Positions 1 through 8,246 of a DNA stretch of 64,000 nucleotides are shown one piece after another. The notes under the pieces were generated by a model. It saw nothing but the letters and a program-made list of their open reading frames with translations. It was not told the DNA's origin and did no database searches. The position numbers and the translations under genes were made by a program. Position 1 is the stretch's first letter; every line of letters begins with the position of its first letter. The stretch is from Streptomyces albireticuli (GTDB lineage Bacteria; Actinomycetota; Actinomycetes; Streptomycetales; Streptomycetaceae), in contig NZ_JAJQQS010000015.1 of the NCBI RefSeq assembly GCF_021228125.1, positions 1-64,000 on the forward strand. The letters run 5' to 3'.

Positions 1-69
1 CTCCGCGCGATGCTCCATCACCAGCCGCACAGCCTGGCTACGAAGCGTTGAGTCAATCTTCTTGGGCAT
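1..69 (-). CDS. IS3-family transposase OrfA, N-terminal fragment
   Basis: The minus strand from 69 reads M-P-K-K-I-D-S-T-L-R-S-Q-A-V-R-L-V, the usual opening of the IS3-type OrfA helix-turn-helix protein (basic, then an R-x-x-A-V-R-L-V helix). A GAGAGG ribosome binding site sits about 9 bases upstream of the ATG at 69. The reading frame is open to the edge of the window, so the protein is cut by the window and not necessarily broken. OrfA normally binds the IS ends and is joined to OrfB by frameshifting; OrfB is not in view. Confidence 0.6.
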   Translation of the reverse strand, partial: MPKKIDSTLRSQAVRLVMEHRAE

Positions 70-126
70 GGCGCCCATCCTCTCTGCTAGCTCACAACGG
101 AGCGGCAGAGAAGTCGGAACGGTTCA
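1..126 (-). mobile_element. End of an IS3-family insertion sequence (partial)
   Basis: Read on the minus strand, position 126 begins TGAACCGTTCCGAC, which matches the TGAACCG start typical of IS3/IS51-group terminal repeats (IS6110 starts the same way). About 60 bases inside it is the start of an OrfA-like transposase. Only this end of the element is in the window; the rest lies to the left. The insertion stops about 24 bases before the first possible start codon of the ATPase gene at 150, so it separates that gene from its original upstream region. The exact IS boundary is inferred from the end motif only. Confidence 0.6.
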
Positions 127-182
127 CACTACATTGAGGTGCACACTGCATGATCACGGGTTGTCAGGGGGCAGGGCTTCAC

Positions 183-2303
183 ATGGAAACTGACGGCATA
201 TTCGACCCGCGCGACATTGGCTCCAATCCGCCGCCGCGCCCGGCCGCGCCACCGAAGCCGAGTGCGCCGCCTCTTATGAGTGGTAGGGGCGAGGCATTTG
301 TCGACTGGCTGCGGACCCCGCGCGCGGTCGGGGTCGCTCCCGGGACCTGGAAGTTCGCGTACCGCCCCAAGCCGCCGGAGGAGCCGGACCGGATTCCGGG
401 GCGTCAGTTGGTCAGCGGCGCGCTGATCTCGCTGGTGTGCGGTTGGTTGGTGTGGTCGCTGTGCTGGAACGGATATCTCGGCTCCTACTGGCTGTGGCCG
501 CTGCTGCTGTTCACCCCCGACTCCTGGAGGAAGGAAGGCGGTTCGCAGGAGTTGTTTGTCTGGTCGGCATACTTCTATTACGCGTTGTTCGCACTTGTGT
601 TGGTTGTAGGTTTCGGGCGACTCGGGCGCTGGCAGGAGGTCGGGCGCCGGTACGTTCTCGCGCCATCTCGCCGCCTCATGGAACAGCGAGCCCCGGCTCC
701 GAAGCCGGAGGCCGACCCGCTCGAATGGCCCGAGCTGCGGGCCGCCGGCGGCGTTGCCAGCGCTGCCGCCGACCGACTGGCCGGGGAAGCGCGCGCGGGG
801 TTGATGAGCGACGTTGACCATGCGCGCATCGCCCGGGCCTGGGAGTCGGTACGGATCCATCCAACACGCTTCGCTGCGTTCATCGACGCTGTGCAGCGCC
901 TGGGTGCGGCTGCCTGTCGGCATCCGTCCGGCGGGCGTGATTTGCCCGTGCGTATCGCCCGGCACGACCTTCTGACGCGCCAGGTGCGGATCGGCGCCGC
1001 AGTGGAGGATGTCCGTAATCCGTACCAGCACCGGGGCGTCGGCGTCGCTCTTGACCCAGACCTCCTGGGGACCTCGCTTGTGGCCGTCGGACCGGCCGGC
1101 TCCGGCAAGACGGCCCACCTGGTGCGGCCTGTGGTGGAGTCGCTGTGCCTGCAGGCGCTGGCTGGACAGGCCGCTGTCATCGCGGTGGGCTCTGCGGGGG
1201 CAGTGCTCGCACCCGACGATGCCTTCGACGTGATCGTCCGAACGGGCGAGACCGGCTCCCGGTACGGCCTCGACCTATATGGCGGTACGACCGACCCAGA
1301 CGCCGCTGCCGGCATGCTCGCGGAGGGCCTGGTCGGCGACCTCACAGCGCTCGAGGGAGGCGGCAGCCGTCGAGCCGCGGCGGTTCTGGCACAGCTCCTC
1401 GGCCCTTACCGCGCCATCCATGGCCGCTTCCCGTCTGTGCCGGAGTTACGGGAACTGCTCGACGGCTCGCCCGCTGCCCTCGGGGCGCTTCGCTCGGCCC
1501 TGGAGAAGGCCGGGGAGGATGCGCAACTGCGGGAGCTGGACGCGCGGGAGCGGCAGTCGAGTCGGCCGGGGGACGTGGGGGCGCTGCTTGCTGATCGCAT
1601 CGCGCTGCTCGACCGGCCAGCCTTCACCACCTTGTTCGACTCCACCGCAGGTGACCGCTTGTTCTCGCTGCGAGCTCTGGACCACCCTCTGCGTGTCCGC
1701 ATCGACCTGCCCGCGCGCGGCCACACCGAGACATCGCGGATACTGACCCGGCTGGTGCTTGCCCAGTTCACCGAGCACGCGGTCGCTCGGAGGGATCGGT
1801 CGGTGTTCGCTGCCCTGGTGCTGGACGACGCCTCGCACACCATCACGGCCGAAGCGCTACGGGGCATCCAGCGGCTGCGCTCCGTCGGCGCGGGCGCAGT
1901 GCTGACCATCCGGACGCTCGAGGAGGTTCCGGAGCCTCTGCGCGCCCCCTTGCTCGGATCGGTCGGATGCCGAATGGCCTTCGCCGGGGTGACGACGTGG
2001 GAGGGCGCACGATTCGCCGAGGTATGGGGCAAGGAGTGGGTGGAGACCCGCGACGTGACCAACCAGCAGGTCATTGCGCATGAACCACTCACCCGCGCGA
2101 GCCACGTAGTGCGCCGTATTGTCACCGGCCGGGCGGTCACCGCAGAATCCGTGACCGTACGGAAGGTCGAACGCGAGCGGTGGTCGGCCTCCGAACTGGC
2201 TCACTCTGTCCCCGCCGGGCACGCGGTGATCTCACTGACCACGGTGCGCGGCGAGCGTGTCTCACCACTTCTGGTCGACCTTCGTCCTGGTGGCGGTCTT
2301 TAG
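183..2303 (+). CDS. Membrane-anchored P-loop ATPase, TraG/VirD4 coupling-protein-like
   Basis: About 706 residues from the ATG at 183; an in-frame ATG at 150 is also possible and lies just after the IS end. A proline-rich N-terminus is followed by two hydrophobic spans (about residues 80-115 and 125-150), then a cytoplasmic ATPase domain with a Walker A motif G-P-A-G-S-G-K-T near residue 305 and a Walker B-like L-V-L-D-D near residue 545. This layout (N-terminal membrane anchor plus ATPase) is that of type IV coupling proteins, which feed DNA to a secretion channel in conjugation. No relaxase or channel genes are in view. The IS next door may have removed its promoter or its first codons. Confidence 0.55.
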   Translation: METDGIFDPRDIGSNPPPRPAAPPKPSAPPLMSGRGEAFVDWLRTPRAVGVAPGTWKFAYRPKPPEEPDRIPGRQLVSGALISLVCGWLVWSLCWNGYLGSYWLWPLLLFTPDSWRKEGGSQELFVWSAYFYYALFALVLVVGFGRLGRWQEVGRRYVLAPSRRLMEQRAPAPKPEADPLEWPELRAAGGVASAAADRLAGEARAGLMSDVDHARIARAWESVRIHPTRFAAFIDAVQRLGAAACRHPSGGRDLPVRIARHDLLTRQVRIGAAVEDVRNPYQHRGVGVALDPDLLGTSLVAVGPAGSGKTAHLVRPVVESLCLQALAGQAAVIAVGSAGAVLAPDDAFDVIVRTGETGSRYGLDLYGGTTDPDAAAGMLAEGLVGDLTALEGGGSRRAAAVLAQLLGPYRAIHGRFPSVPELRELLDGSPAALGALRSALEKAGEDAQLRELDARERQSSRPGDVGALLADRIALLDRPAFTTLFDSTAGDRLFSLRALDHPLRVRIDLPARGHTETSRILTRLVLAQFTEHAVARRDRSVFAALVLDDASHTITAEALRGIQRLRSVGAGAVLTIRTLEEVPEPLRAPLLGSVGCRMAFAGVTTWEGARFAEVWGKEWVETRDVTNQQVIAHEPLTRASHVVRRIVTGRAVTAESVTVRKVERERWSASELAHSVPAGHAVISLTTVRGERVSPLLVDLRPGGGL

Positions 2304-2758
2304 CTGTGCTCGACAAGGAGTGTCGGCGGCGACCAAAAGTATTCCTCGTGACTCCGCTCTTCCCCGCGGGCTCGCTCGTCGCCCACTGACAGCCCCCTCA
2401 GGACACTGGTCGAGCGCTCCAGGTTCGACGATGAAGGCTTGTGGCAGGACACCAGCGCGCTCCCATGCTGTCGCCGCCCCCAACGTCGTCCATGGACGAC
2501 GGCGACGGGACGACGACCTCGCAGCGAGTCCGGCAACGGGTCCGTCGCATCCGCATCGCTGGGTCCACGCTCAGCCTGCCGACGATCAGGATGACGACGG
2601 CCGCGACGAAGAGTGAGGCCACGCACGCAATGAGGCGAGGAGGACGAGCGGCGTGAGGTGAACCAGGACAGTACTCGGGTGCAGCAGACACTTGGCGAGA
2701 TCGGTGAGATCGTCGAAGAAGCCTCAGGTGCTGGCGTCGATCGGTCCGTCCGGGATCT
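2304..2758. other. Gene-poor spacer, possible degraded small membrane ORF
   Basis: No convincing gene. On the minus strand, 2691 to 2398 can be read as 97 residues containing one good hydrophobic span (LIACVASLFVAAVVILIVG), but the rest is arginine/proline-rich with poor codon bias and no clear ribosome binding site. It may be a remnant of a small membrane protein. Confidence 0.3.
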
Positions 2759-2893
2759 TCAGCGCGCCCGTGGTGTACCCGACGGTGAGGTCTCCGGCGG
2801 GCGGTCTTCGAGAGCGGCGAGTTCCCGGATCGTGGCGGCGATGCCGGTGGTGATCGCGGGGCGCTGCGGCGGCTCGGCGGGCGTGTTGCTCAT
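2759..2893 (-). CDS. Small protein coupled to the repeat protein; possibly frameshifted
   Basis: A 44-residue reading frame starting MSNTPAEPPQRPAITTGIAATIRELAALEDRP. Its ATG at 2893 overlaps the stop of the upstream gene (ATGA), which suggests translational coupling. Directly downstream, but in another frame, the sequence encodes AGDLTVGYTTGALKIPDGP. This matches the G-Y-x-x-G-(T/A)-(I/L) motif seen twice in the neighbouring protein. The simplest reading is that this was once a third repeat unit whose frame has shifted. A sequencing error would look the same. Confidence 0.4.
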   Translation of the reverse strand: MSNTPAEPPQRPAITTGIAATIRELAALEDRPPETSPSGTPRAR

Positions 2894-3294
2894 GCTGTGG
2901 CCTCCCGGCCGGCGGGGGCGGCGGTGTCGCGTGCGTGGCCGGCGGCGATGACGGTGAGCGTGATCGTGCCGTCGACGTAGCCGCGCAGGAGGAGCTCGAC
3001 GAGGGCGGCCATCGAGCGCAGGCCGTCAGCCTGGCGCCGGTTATCAGCGGTATTCCAGGTGATGTCGGTGATGTCGGCGCTGCGGCGGACGCGATCGCGG
3101 CCGTAGGTGAAGGCGGGCGGGGTGATGGTGATAGTGCCTGCGGTGTAGCCGACCAGGAGGTATTCGAGGGCGCGGGTGATGACTAGGCCCTGGTTCTTCG
3201 CCTTGTCCTGGGCGGCCGCCCAGACGGCCTCTTCGACGGAGAAGTTGCGCCGGGTGCTGGTGGTGTCGCCCTGGGGGCTGGTTGCGGCGGGCAT
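2890..3294 (-). CDS. Two-repeat small protein, possibly ribbon-helix-helix-like
   Basis: 134 residues from the ATG at 3294, which has a strong GAGGAGA site 7 bases upstream; longer GTG starts have none. The protein contains two related units: V-W-A-A-A-Q-D-K-A-x6-T-R-A-L-E-Y-L-L-V-G-Y-T-A-G-T-I-T-I, and a second ending L-V-E-L-L-L-R-G-Y-V-D-G-T-I-T-L. I do not recognise a named family. Helical units of this size next to a putative replication gene would fit a plasmid-type DNA-binding or partition accessory protein, but that is inference. Divergent from the gene at 3450, so the shared 155-bp spacer probably holds both promoters. Confidence 0.6.
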   Translation of the reverse strand: MPAATSPQGDTTSTRRNFSVEEAVWAAAQDKAKNQGLVITRALEYLLVGYTAGTITITPPAFTYGRDRVRRSADITDITWNTADNRRQADGLRSMAALVELLLRGYVDGTITLTVIAAGHARDTAAPAGREATA

Positions 3295-3449
3295 GACGGT
3301 TCTCCTCGGGGCAGGCTCCACTCATCAGGATAGGGCACTTTTAGCGTGTAGGTTCTGGCCACTCACCAAGGATGACAACTTACACGGATTATGCGTACGC
3401 TCTAGGTGTTCCGAAAATCTTGCCGACCAGCATCACCAGGAGCACCCCC

Positions 3450-4430
3450 ATGCCACCCACGCCCGCCACCGAGACTGTACGGCTCACGTGGCGCCTGGCG
3501 CTCGAAAACCGGTGGGTGGCCCAGATACCCCGCGCTTCCGCAGGTCAGCGTCAGTGGCGCTCCCTGGGCGGCGACTTCACCGGCTTCCTGCTCTACCTCG
3601 GCGACAAGTGCGACGCCGACGGCGTGAACGTCAAGACCCCGCCGTCAGTCCCGACCGTCGCCACGTTCACCCGGACCTCAAAGGAAACGGTCATCCGCTT
3701 CTACGCCGCCGCCGAGGCTGCCGGGCTCATCGTCATCAACCGCACGGCCAAGGGCCTCCAGCGCGGGTACCGCCTGACCTTTCCCTTGGGTGACCGCCCC
3801 GACTGGCAGGCGTGTCTCGACGTACTGCGCGACGACCGTCGGCGCATCGCCAACGAAGAGCGCCGGGGTGCCCATCCGTCCGCACGTGCGGAACGTTCGG
3901 AGCCCTCCGCACCTTCCGCACGTGCGGAACGTTCAGGCGAGGCTGCGGGGGGCGAACCTTCCGCACGTAACGCCTCCAGCGTTCCGCACGTAACGCCACA
4001 GCCTTCCGCACGTGCGGAAGCGACACGTCCTACACGTGGTGACACGTTGATGGTTGATGCCGTCCGTACAGTCGCTGTCCGCGTGCGCGAGGGTGGGATG
4101 GAAGGAGAGGTGATTCTCCAGGGGAGCGGCGACCGGGCGTGGGTTCGGTTCCGGGCCGCGCTGCCCGTCTCCGTGCGGGCGGCGGCCTATCGGCTGCCCG
4201 CACGGCATCCGGTGTGCAAGCGTGCGGCTGAAGCTGTCGCGGGCGCTCTGGTGGCTCCGGAGGTCCTGGCGGCAGCAGTGGCCGCCGAGCCGATGCCGCG
4301 GGACGCCGACGACCCCGCCGCTGTGGTAGCCGAACGCCTTCAGCGTGCACTGGACGCTCTCGCGGGCGACGCGAATGTTCGATTCGGGGCGATTGAGGAC
4401 GCCTCCACGCAGGGCGATTCGTACGCGTAG
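3450..4430 (+). CDS. Putative plasmid-type replication initiator with winged helix
   Basis: 326 residues from the ATG at 3450 (AGGAGC 8 bases upstream); an earlier ATG at 3372 lacks a site. Residues about 35-125 look like a winged helix-turn-helix: P-S-V-P-T-V-A-T-F-T-R-T-S-K-E-T-V-I-R-F-Y-A-A-A-E-A-A-G-L is followed by a hairpin-like R-T-A-K-G-L-Q-R-G-Y-R-L-T-F. The middle is a low-complexity P-S-A-R-A-E linker encoded by repeated palindromes (3878-4019). The C-terminal 100 residues are alanine-rich. Iterons inside a rep gene are known in Streptomyces plasmids, which is why I favour a Rep-like role; no catalytic motif is visible. A transcriptional regulator is the alternative. Confidence 0.45.
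   Translation: MPPTPATETVRLTWRLALENRWVAQIPRASAGQRQWRSLGGDFTGFLLYLGDKCDADGVNVKTPPSVPTVATFTRTSKETVIRFYAAAEAAGLIVINRTAKGLQRGYRLTFPLGDRPDWQACLDVLRDDRRRIANEERRGAHPSARAERSEPSAPSARAERSGEAAGGEPSARNASSVPHVTPQPSARAEATRPTRGDTLMVDAVRTVAVRVREGGMEGEVILQGSGDRAWVRFRAALPVSVRAAAYRLPARHPVCKRAAEAVAGALVAPEVLAAAVAAEPMPRDADDPAAVVAERLQRALDALAGDANVRFGAIEDASTQGDSYA
3878..4019. repeat. Iteron-like repeats of TTCCGCACGT(GCGGAA) inside the Rep-like gene
   Basis: Five copies of (T/G)TCCGCACGT start at 3878, 3914, 3959, 3982 and 4004. The copies at 3914-3929 and 4004-4019 are perfect 16-bp palindromes TTCCGCACGTGCGGAA and the first (3879-3892) is a 14-bp palindrome. The copies at 3959 and 3982 instead continue as AACG. 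The first two are followed by CGTTC. Clustered palindromic repeats in a putative rep gene could be an origin or an autoregulatory operator. Confidence 0.6.
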
Positions 4431-4575
4431 CTCGTGTAGATTTATTGGTGACGGAAGTGACAAGGGCGGCTCTCACCGTCTGAGAAGCGAAGGGGCCGCC
4501 GCATTTCGCCAGCGCCCTCGGCGCCGATCACTGGACCGTGTGCTCCGGTCGTGCTCCCCGACCGCAGCCCCCGCC

Positions 4576-5961
4576 CTACTCCGCGGTGTCACCCGAGCGG
4601 AGGCCGGCCAGCGCCTCCTCCACACACCGGTGGAAGGTCGGATAGGCGTAGATCATGTGCCGCAGCGCCTCGACCGGCACGCCGGCCTGTACCGCCACCG
4701 CCAGGCCGTACATCACCTCGCCGCCCGCCGGCCCGATCGTGGTGGCTCCGACGAGGACTCCGCGGTCCACGTCCTCGACCAGCTTCACCAGGCCCTCGTT
4801 GCCCGCCTTGTGGATCCAGCCGCGTGCCGAGGGCGGCAGCTGGGCCAGGCCCGTGCGCACCCGCAGGCCCTTGTCCCGGGCCTGTTTCTCCGTCAGGCCC
4901 ACCGCCCCGACCTCCGGGTCGGTGAAGGTCACCCTCGGCAGGGCGCGGTAGTCCGCGGCCGGTCCCGGGTCGCCGAGGACCGCTCGCACCACGATCTCCG
5001 CCTCGTACATCGCCACATGGGTGAAGGCCCCGTGCCCGGTCACATCTCCGACGCCCCACAGGGCAGGTGCCGCAAGCAGTCGGCTGTCCACGGGCAGGGC
5101 GCGGGCTGCGGGGTCCAGCCCGACGGTCTCCAGGCCCAGGTCCGTGAGGTCCACGCGGCGGCCCGTGGCCACCAGCAGTTGGTCGGCCGTGACGTCGTTG
5201 CCGCTTTCCAGGGTGACGGTGAAGGTGTCGCCGTGGTGGCGTACCCCGGTGGCCCGGGCCGCCGTCCGCACCACCACGCCGTCCCGGCGCAGGACCTTCA
5301 TCAGCAGCTCGCCCGCCTCGGGCTCCTCCGCGGGGAGCAGCCCGTCCATCGCCTCCACGACCTCGACGTGGGTGCCGAAGCGGGCGAAGACCTGGGCGAG
5401 CTCCAGCCCGATCGCGCCCCCGCCGAGGACGGTCAGCGAGCGCGGCGGCTCTTTCGCGGCGATCGCGTCCCGGTTGGTCCAGAACGGCACCCCGGCCAGG
5501 CCCGGCACCGGCGGTACCGAGGGCTTGGTGCCCGTCGCGAGGACCACCCCGAGCCGGGCCTGGAACTCGCCGCCGCCGGGGCCGTCCACCACCACCCGGC
5601 CGGGGCCCGCCAGCCTGCCGCGCCCGCGGGCCAGCCGGCCGCCCTTGCCGGTGAAACGGTCGGCGGCCACCTGGTCGTTCCAGTCGTCCGTGGCCTCGTC
5701 CCGGATCCGGCGGGCCACCGGCGCCCAGTCCGGCTCGACCCGCGCCGCCCCGGCCATGCCGGGCACCCGGCGGGCCTCCGCGAGCAGGTTCCCGGCCCGG
5801 ATCATCATCTTGCTGGGCACGCACCCCCAGTACGGGCACTCGCCGCCGACCAGCTCCGCCTCGACGCCGACCACGCTCAGCCCGGCCTCGGCCAGCCGCC
5901 CGGCCACGTGCTCACCGCCCGGCCCCATGCCGATGACGACGACATCCACCTGCTCGGCCAT
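4576..5961 (-). CDS. NAD(P)/FAD-dependent disulfide oxidoreductase, class I
   Basis: 461 residues from the ATG at 5961 (GGGAGG 9 bases upstream). It has the full flavoprotein disulfide reductase layout: FAD-binding G-x-G-x-x-G at residues 11-16, redox pair C-P-Y-W-G-C at 42-47 followed by V-P-S-K, a central NAD(P) motif G-G-G-A-I-G, and a C-terminal dimerisation domain. The usual catalytic H-P-T of dihydrolipoamide dehydrogenase reads A-Y-P-T-F-H here, so the active-site histidine is a tyrosine. It is therefore probably not a true lipoamide dehydrogenase; the substrate is unknown. It lies 63 bases downstream of the PhoD gene on the same strand and may share its transcript. Confidence 0.85.
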   Translation of the reverse strand: MAEQVDVVVIGMGPGGEHVAGRLAEAGLSVVGVEAELVGGECPYWGCVPSKMMIRAGNLLAEARRVPGMAGAARVEPDWAPVARRIRDEATDDWNDQVAADRFTGKGGRLARGRGRLAGPGRVVVDGPGGGEFQARLGVVLATGTKPSVPPVPGLAGVPFWTNRDAIAAKEPPRSLTVLGGGAIGLELAQVFARFGTHVEVVEAMDGLLPAEEPEAGELLMKVLRRDGVVVRTAARATGVRHHGDTFTVTLESGNDVTADQLLVATGRRVDLTDLGLETVGLDPAARALPVDSRLLAAPALWGVGDVTGHGAFTHVAMYEAEIVVRAVLGDPGPAADYRALPRVTFTDPEVGAVGLTEKQARDKGLRVRTGLAQLPPSARGWIHKAGNEGLVKLVEDVDRGVLVGATTIGPAGGEVMYGLAVAVQAGVPVEALRHMIYAYPTFHRCVEEALAGLRSGDTAE

Positions 5962-6024
5962 GACGCCGGACCTCCCGCTCGCACCGCTGGGCCGTTCCCA
6001 CCTTCCCACCGGCACCCCGGGGCG

Positions 6025-7614
6025 TCACTGTCCGACGCGCCCCGGCTGGAGCACCTTGGTGAACAGCACCGCGCCCGTCTCGTCACGCAGCCGTACGGTC
6101 AGCTCGGCGCCGTCGCCGGCGATGGCGACCTCGCCGAAGAACTGGCTGTCCCGGCCGGGCGGGACGTTCGCCGTGGCGGGGGCCTTGAGGAAGACCCGTT
6201 CGGGGCCGAAGGTCGCGTCCAGGGCGTTCGCCGGGAAGCCGCCCGCGTTCAGCGGGCCCGACACGAACTCCCAGAACGGCGCGAAGTCCTTGAACGCCGC
6301 CCGCGCCGGGTCGTAGTGCTGCGCCGAGGTGTAGTGCACGTCCGCCGTCAGCCAGAGCGTGCCCGTGATCCGGCGGTGCTTGATGTGCCGCAGCAGCTCA
6401 GCGATCTGGAGCTCGCGGCCCAGCGGCGCCCCGGGGTCGCCCTGGGCCACCGCCTCGAAGTTCGCCGGGCCGTCCGGGACCACCAGGCCCAGCGGCATGT
6501 CGGCGGCGATCACCTTCCACACCGCCCGGGACGCCGCCAGCTCGCGCTTGAGCCAGGCCAGCTGACGGGCGCCCAGGATGCCCTGGGCGTCGTCGGGCCG
6601 CCGGTTGGGGGAGTTGGCGTTGCGGTAGGTGCGCATGTCGAGGACGAAGACGTCCAGCAGCGGGCCGTGCCGCAGCACCCGGTAGAGGCGGCCGTCGCCG
6701 TCCGGGCGGCGGGCCGAGAGGGGGAAGTACTCGCCGAAGGCGCGCACCGACCGGGCGGCGAGGACATCCACGTTCTTCTCGGTGTAGCGCGCGTCGTCCA
6801 GGATCTGGCCCGGGTACCAGTTGTTGCGCACCTCGTGGTCGTCCCACTGGACGACCGAGGGGACCTGGGCGTTGAAGCGCCGGAGGTTCTCGTCCAGGAG
6901 GTTGTACCGGAAGGCGCCGCGGAACTCCGCGAGCGTCTCGGCGACCTTGGACTTCTCCTCGGTGGTGACGTTCCGCCAGACGCCCCCGCCGGGCAGCGCG
7001 ACGGTCGGCGGGATCGGGCTGTCGGCGTAGATGTTGTCGCCGCCGCACAGGAAGAAGTCCGGGTCCAGCCGGCGCATGTGCTCGTAGATGCGGTAGCCGC
7101 CGAGGTCGGGGTTGATGCCCCAGCCCTGCCCGGCCAGGTCGCCCGACCAGAGGAAGCGCACGTCACGGCGGCGCTCGGGGGCCGTGCGGAAGGTGCCGCG
7201 CACTGGTTGGGAGGTGCGCCGCGGGTCGTCCGGGTCGGCGAGCGTGACCCGGTAGTGCACCTGCTCGCCCGGCGGCAGGCCGCGCAGCGCCGTGCGGCCG
7301 GTGAAGTCGGTGTCCGGGCCGACGAGCGGGCCGGTCCAGCGGCGCACCCGGCGGAACGACTCGGTCGCCGAGGTCTCTACGATCATCCGGGCGGGGCGGT
7401 CCGAGCGCACCCAGATCAGACCGGAGGACGTCGTCACCTCACCGGCCTGTACGCCCCAGCCTGCCGACGGCCGGCCGCCGAGCGCCAGCGCGGGGACCGC
7501 GGTCGCGGACAGCACTCCACCTGCCGAGGCCACCGAGGCCACCGAGGCCGCCGTCGCGGCCGAGCTCCGCAGCACCGTACGCCGGCCGACCGAGGGCCCG
7601 GATCCGTATGCCAT
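6025..7614 (-). CDS. phoD: Alkaline phosphatase D, Tat-exported
   Basis: 529 residues from the ATG at 7614, with an ideal AGGAGG site. The twin-arginine signal is R11-R12 followed by a long alanine/valine/serine hydrophobic run and an A-L-A cleavage region, so export is by the Tat pathway. PhoD hallmarks include the Fn3-like N-terminal domain and the metal-ligand segments S-G-D, G-G-D-N-I-Y, Q-W-D-D-H-E-V and T-A-D-V-H-Y. Family members use Ca/Fe to release phosphate from phosphodiesters and monoesters outside the cell. In Streptomyces such genes are usually under PhoP control; I could not identify PHO boxes with confidence in the 168-bp upstream gap. Confidence 0.9.
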   Translation of the reverse strand: MAYGSGPSVGRRTVLRSSAATAASVASVASAGGVLSATAVPALALGGRPSAGWGVQAGEVTTSSGLIWVRSDRPARMIVETSATESFRRVRRWTGPLVGPDTDFTGRTALRGLPPGEQVHYRVTLADPDDPRRTSQPVRGTFRTAPERRRDVRFLWSGDLAGQGWGINPDLGGYRIYEHMRRLDPDFFLCGGDNIYADSPIPPTVALPGGGVWRNVTTEEKSKVAETLAEFRGAFRYNLLDENLRRFNAQVPSVVQWDDHEVRNNWYPGQILDDARYTEKNVDVLAARSVRAFGEYFPLSARRPDGDGRLYRVLRHGPLLDVFVLDMRTYRNANSPNRRPDDAQGILGARQLAWLKRELAASRAVWKVIAADMPLGLVVPDGPANFEAVAQGDPGAPLGRELQIAELLRHIKHRRITGTLWLTADVHYTSAQHYDPARAAFKDFAPFWEFVSGPLNAGGFPANALDATFGPERVFLKAPATANVPPGRDSQFFGEVAIAGDGAELTVRLRDETGAVLFTKVLQPGRVGQ

Positions 7615-7782
7615 GAACCAACCTCCTGTGTCCGGCCCGCCACACCGGCCCCGGCCGCCTCCTCGTTACTATCGGCGGCACATGCCCGGCAACGGAACAC
7701 ACCGTGAACAGCGGGTGTGCCGGGCCAAGAAGAGCCAGGTAAGCCACGTAGAGCCGGACAGAGCCAGGAAGAGGGGGAAGCC

Positions 7783-8241
7783 GTGCCCGCCGACGGACAC
7801 GCCCATGTGCGCATCGCCCGCCCGTCCCGCGATCTCGCCGCCGCCGAACGCTTCTGGACCGAAGGGCTCGGCCTGTCCGTGCTCTTCCGCCACGAGGCCA
7901 CCGCGGACGCGCCGCCCGAGGAGGCCCACTCGCTGCTGATGCTCGGCTGGCCGAACGCCTCCTGGCACCTCGAACTGGTCGTCTCCGCCCATGAGTTCAC
8001 GGAGCCCGTGCCGACCGTGGAGGACCTGCTCGTCGTCTACGTCGCGGGGGAGGTGCCGCCCGAGCTGGTCGAGCGGCTGGAGGCGCACGGCGGGAAGCGC
8101 GTCCCGGCCCACAACCCCTACTGGGACACCTGGGGCGTCACGGTGGAGGACCCCGACGGCTACCGCCTGGTGCTCTCCACCCGTGACTGGTCCAACTCCG
8201 CCGCGCCGGGCAACACCCCCGCGCCGCGCCCCCCGGCCTGA
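7783..8241 (+). CDS. VOC-superfamily (glyoxalase/bleomycin resistance-like) protein
   Basis: 152 residues from the GTG at 7783, chosen because an AGGGGGAAG site precedes it; an upstream in-frame start at 7717 would add a non-conserved tail. Two beta-alpha-beta-beta-beta modules are visible. The first opens H-V-R-I-A-R-P-S-R-D-L-A-A-A-E-R-F-W-T-E-G-L-G-L and the second ends T-V-E-D-P-D-G-Y-R-L-V-L, the usual VOC ending with a metal-ligand glutamate. The substrate cannot be told from sequence. It is divergent from phoD and convergent with the alpha/beta hydrolase gene. Confidence 0.85.
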   Translation: MPADGHAHVRIARPSRDLAAAERFWTEGLGLSVLFRHEATADAPPEEAHSLLMLGWPNASWHLELVVSAHEFTEPVPTVEDLLVVYVAGEVPPELVERLEAHGGKRVPAHNPYWDTWGVTVEDPDGYRLVLSTRDWSNSAAPGNTPAPRPPA

Positions 8242-8246
8242 ACGCG

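Noticed and set aside
2658..2951. Plus-strand frame starting V-N-Q-D-S-T-R-V-Q-Q-T-L-G-E-I-G-E-I-V-E-E-A-S
   Set aside because: The first 25 residues look protein-like, but the rest becomes arginine-rich and overlaps the minus-strand coupled genes.
4431..4575. Possible boundary repeat or attachment site of the left accessory region
   Set aside because: A GGGCGGC...GCCGCC stem is present, but no matching copy elsewhere in the window defines a boundary.
4345..7707. A very long plus-strand open frame over the oxidoreductase and phoD genes
   Set aside because: It is antisense to two well-supported genes; the product is a Gly/Arg/Ala/Pro-rich string without any motif, as expected from GC-rich codon shadows.
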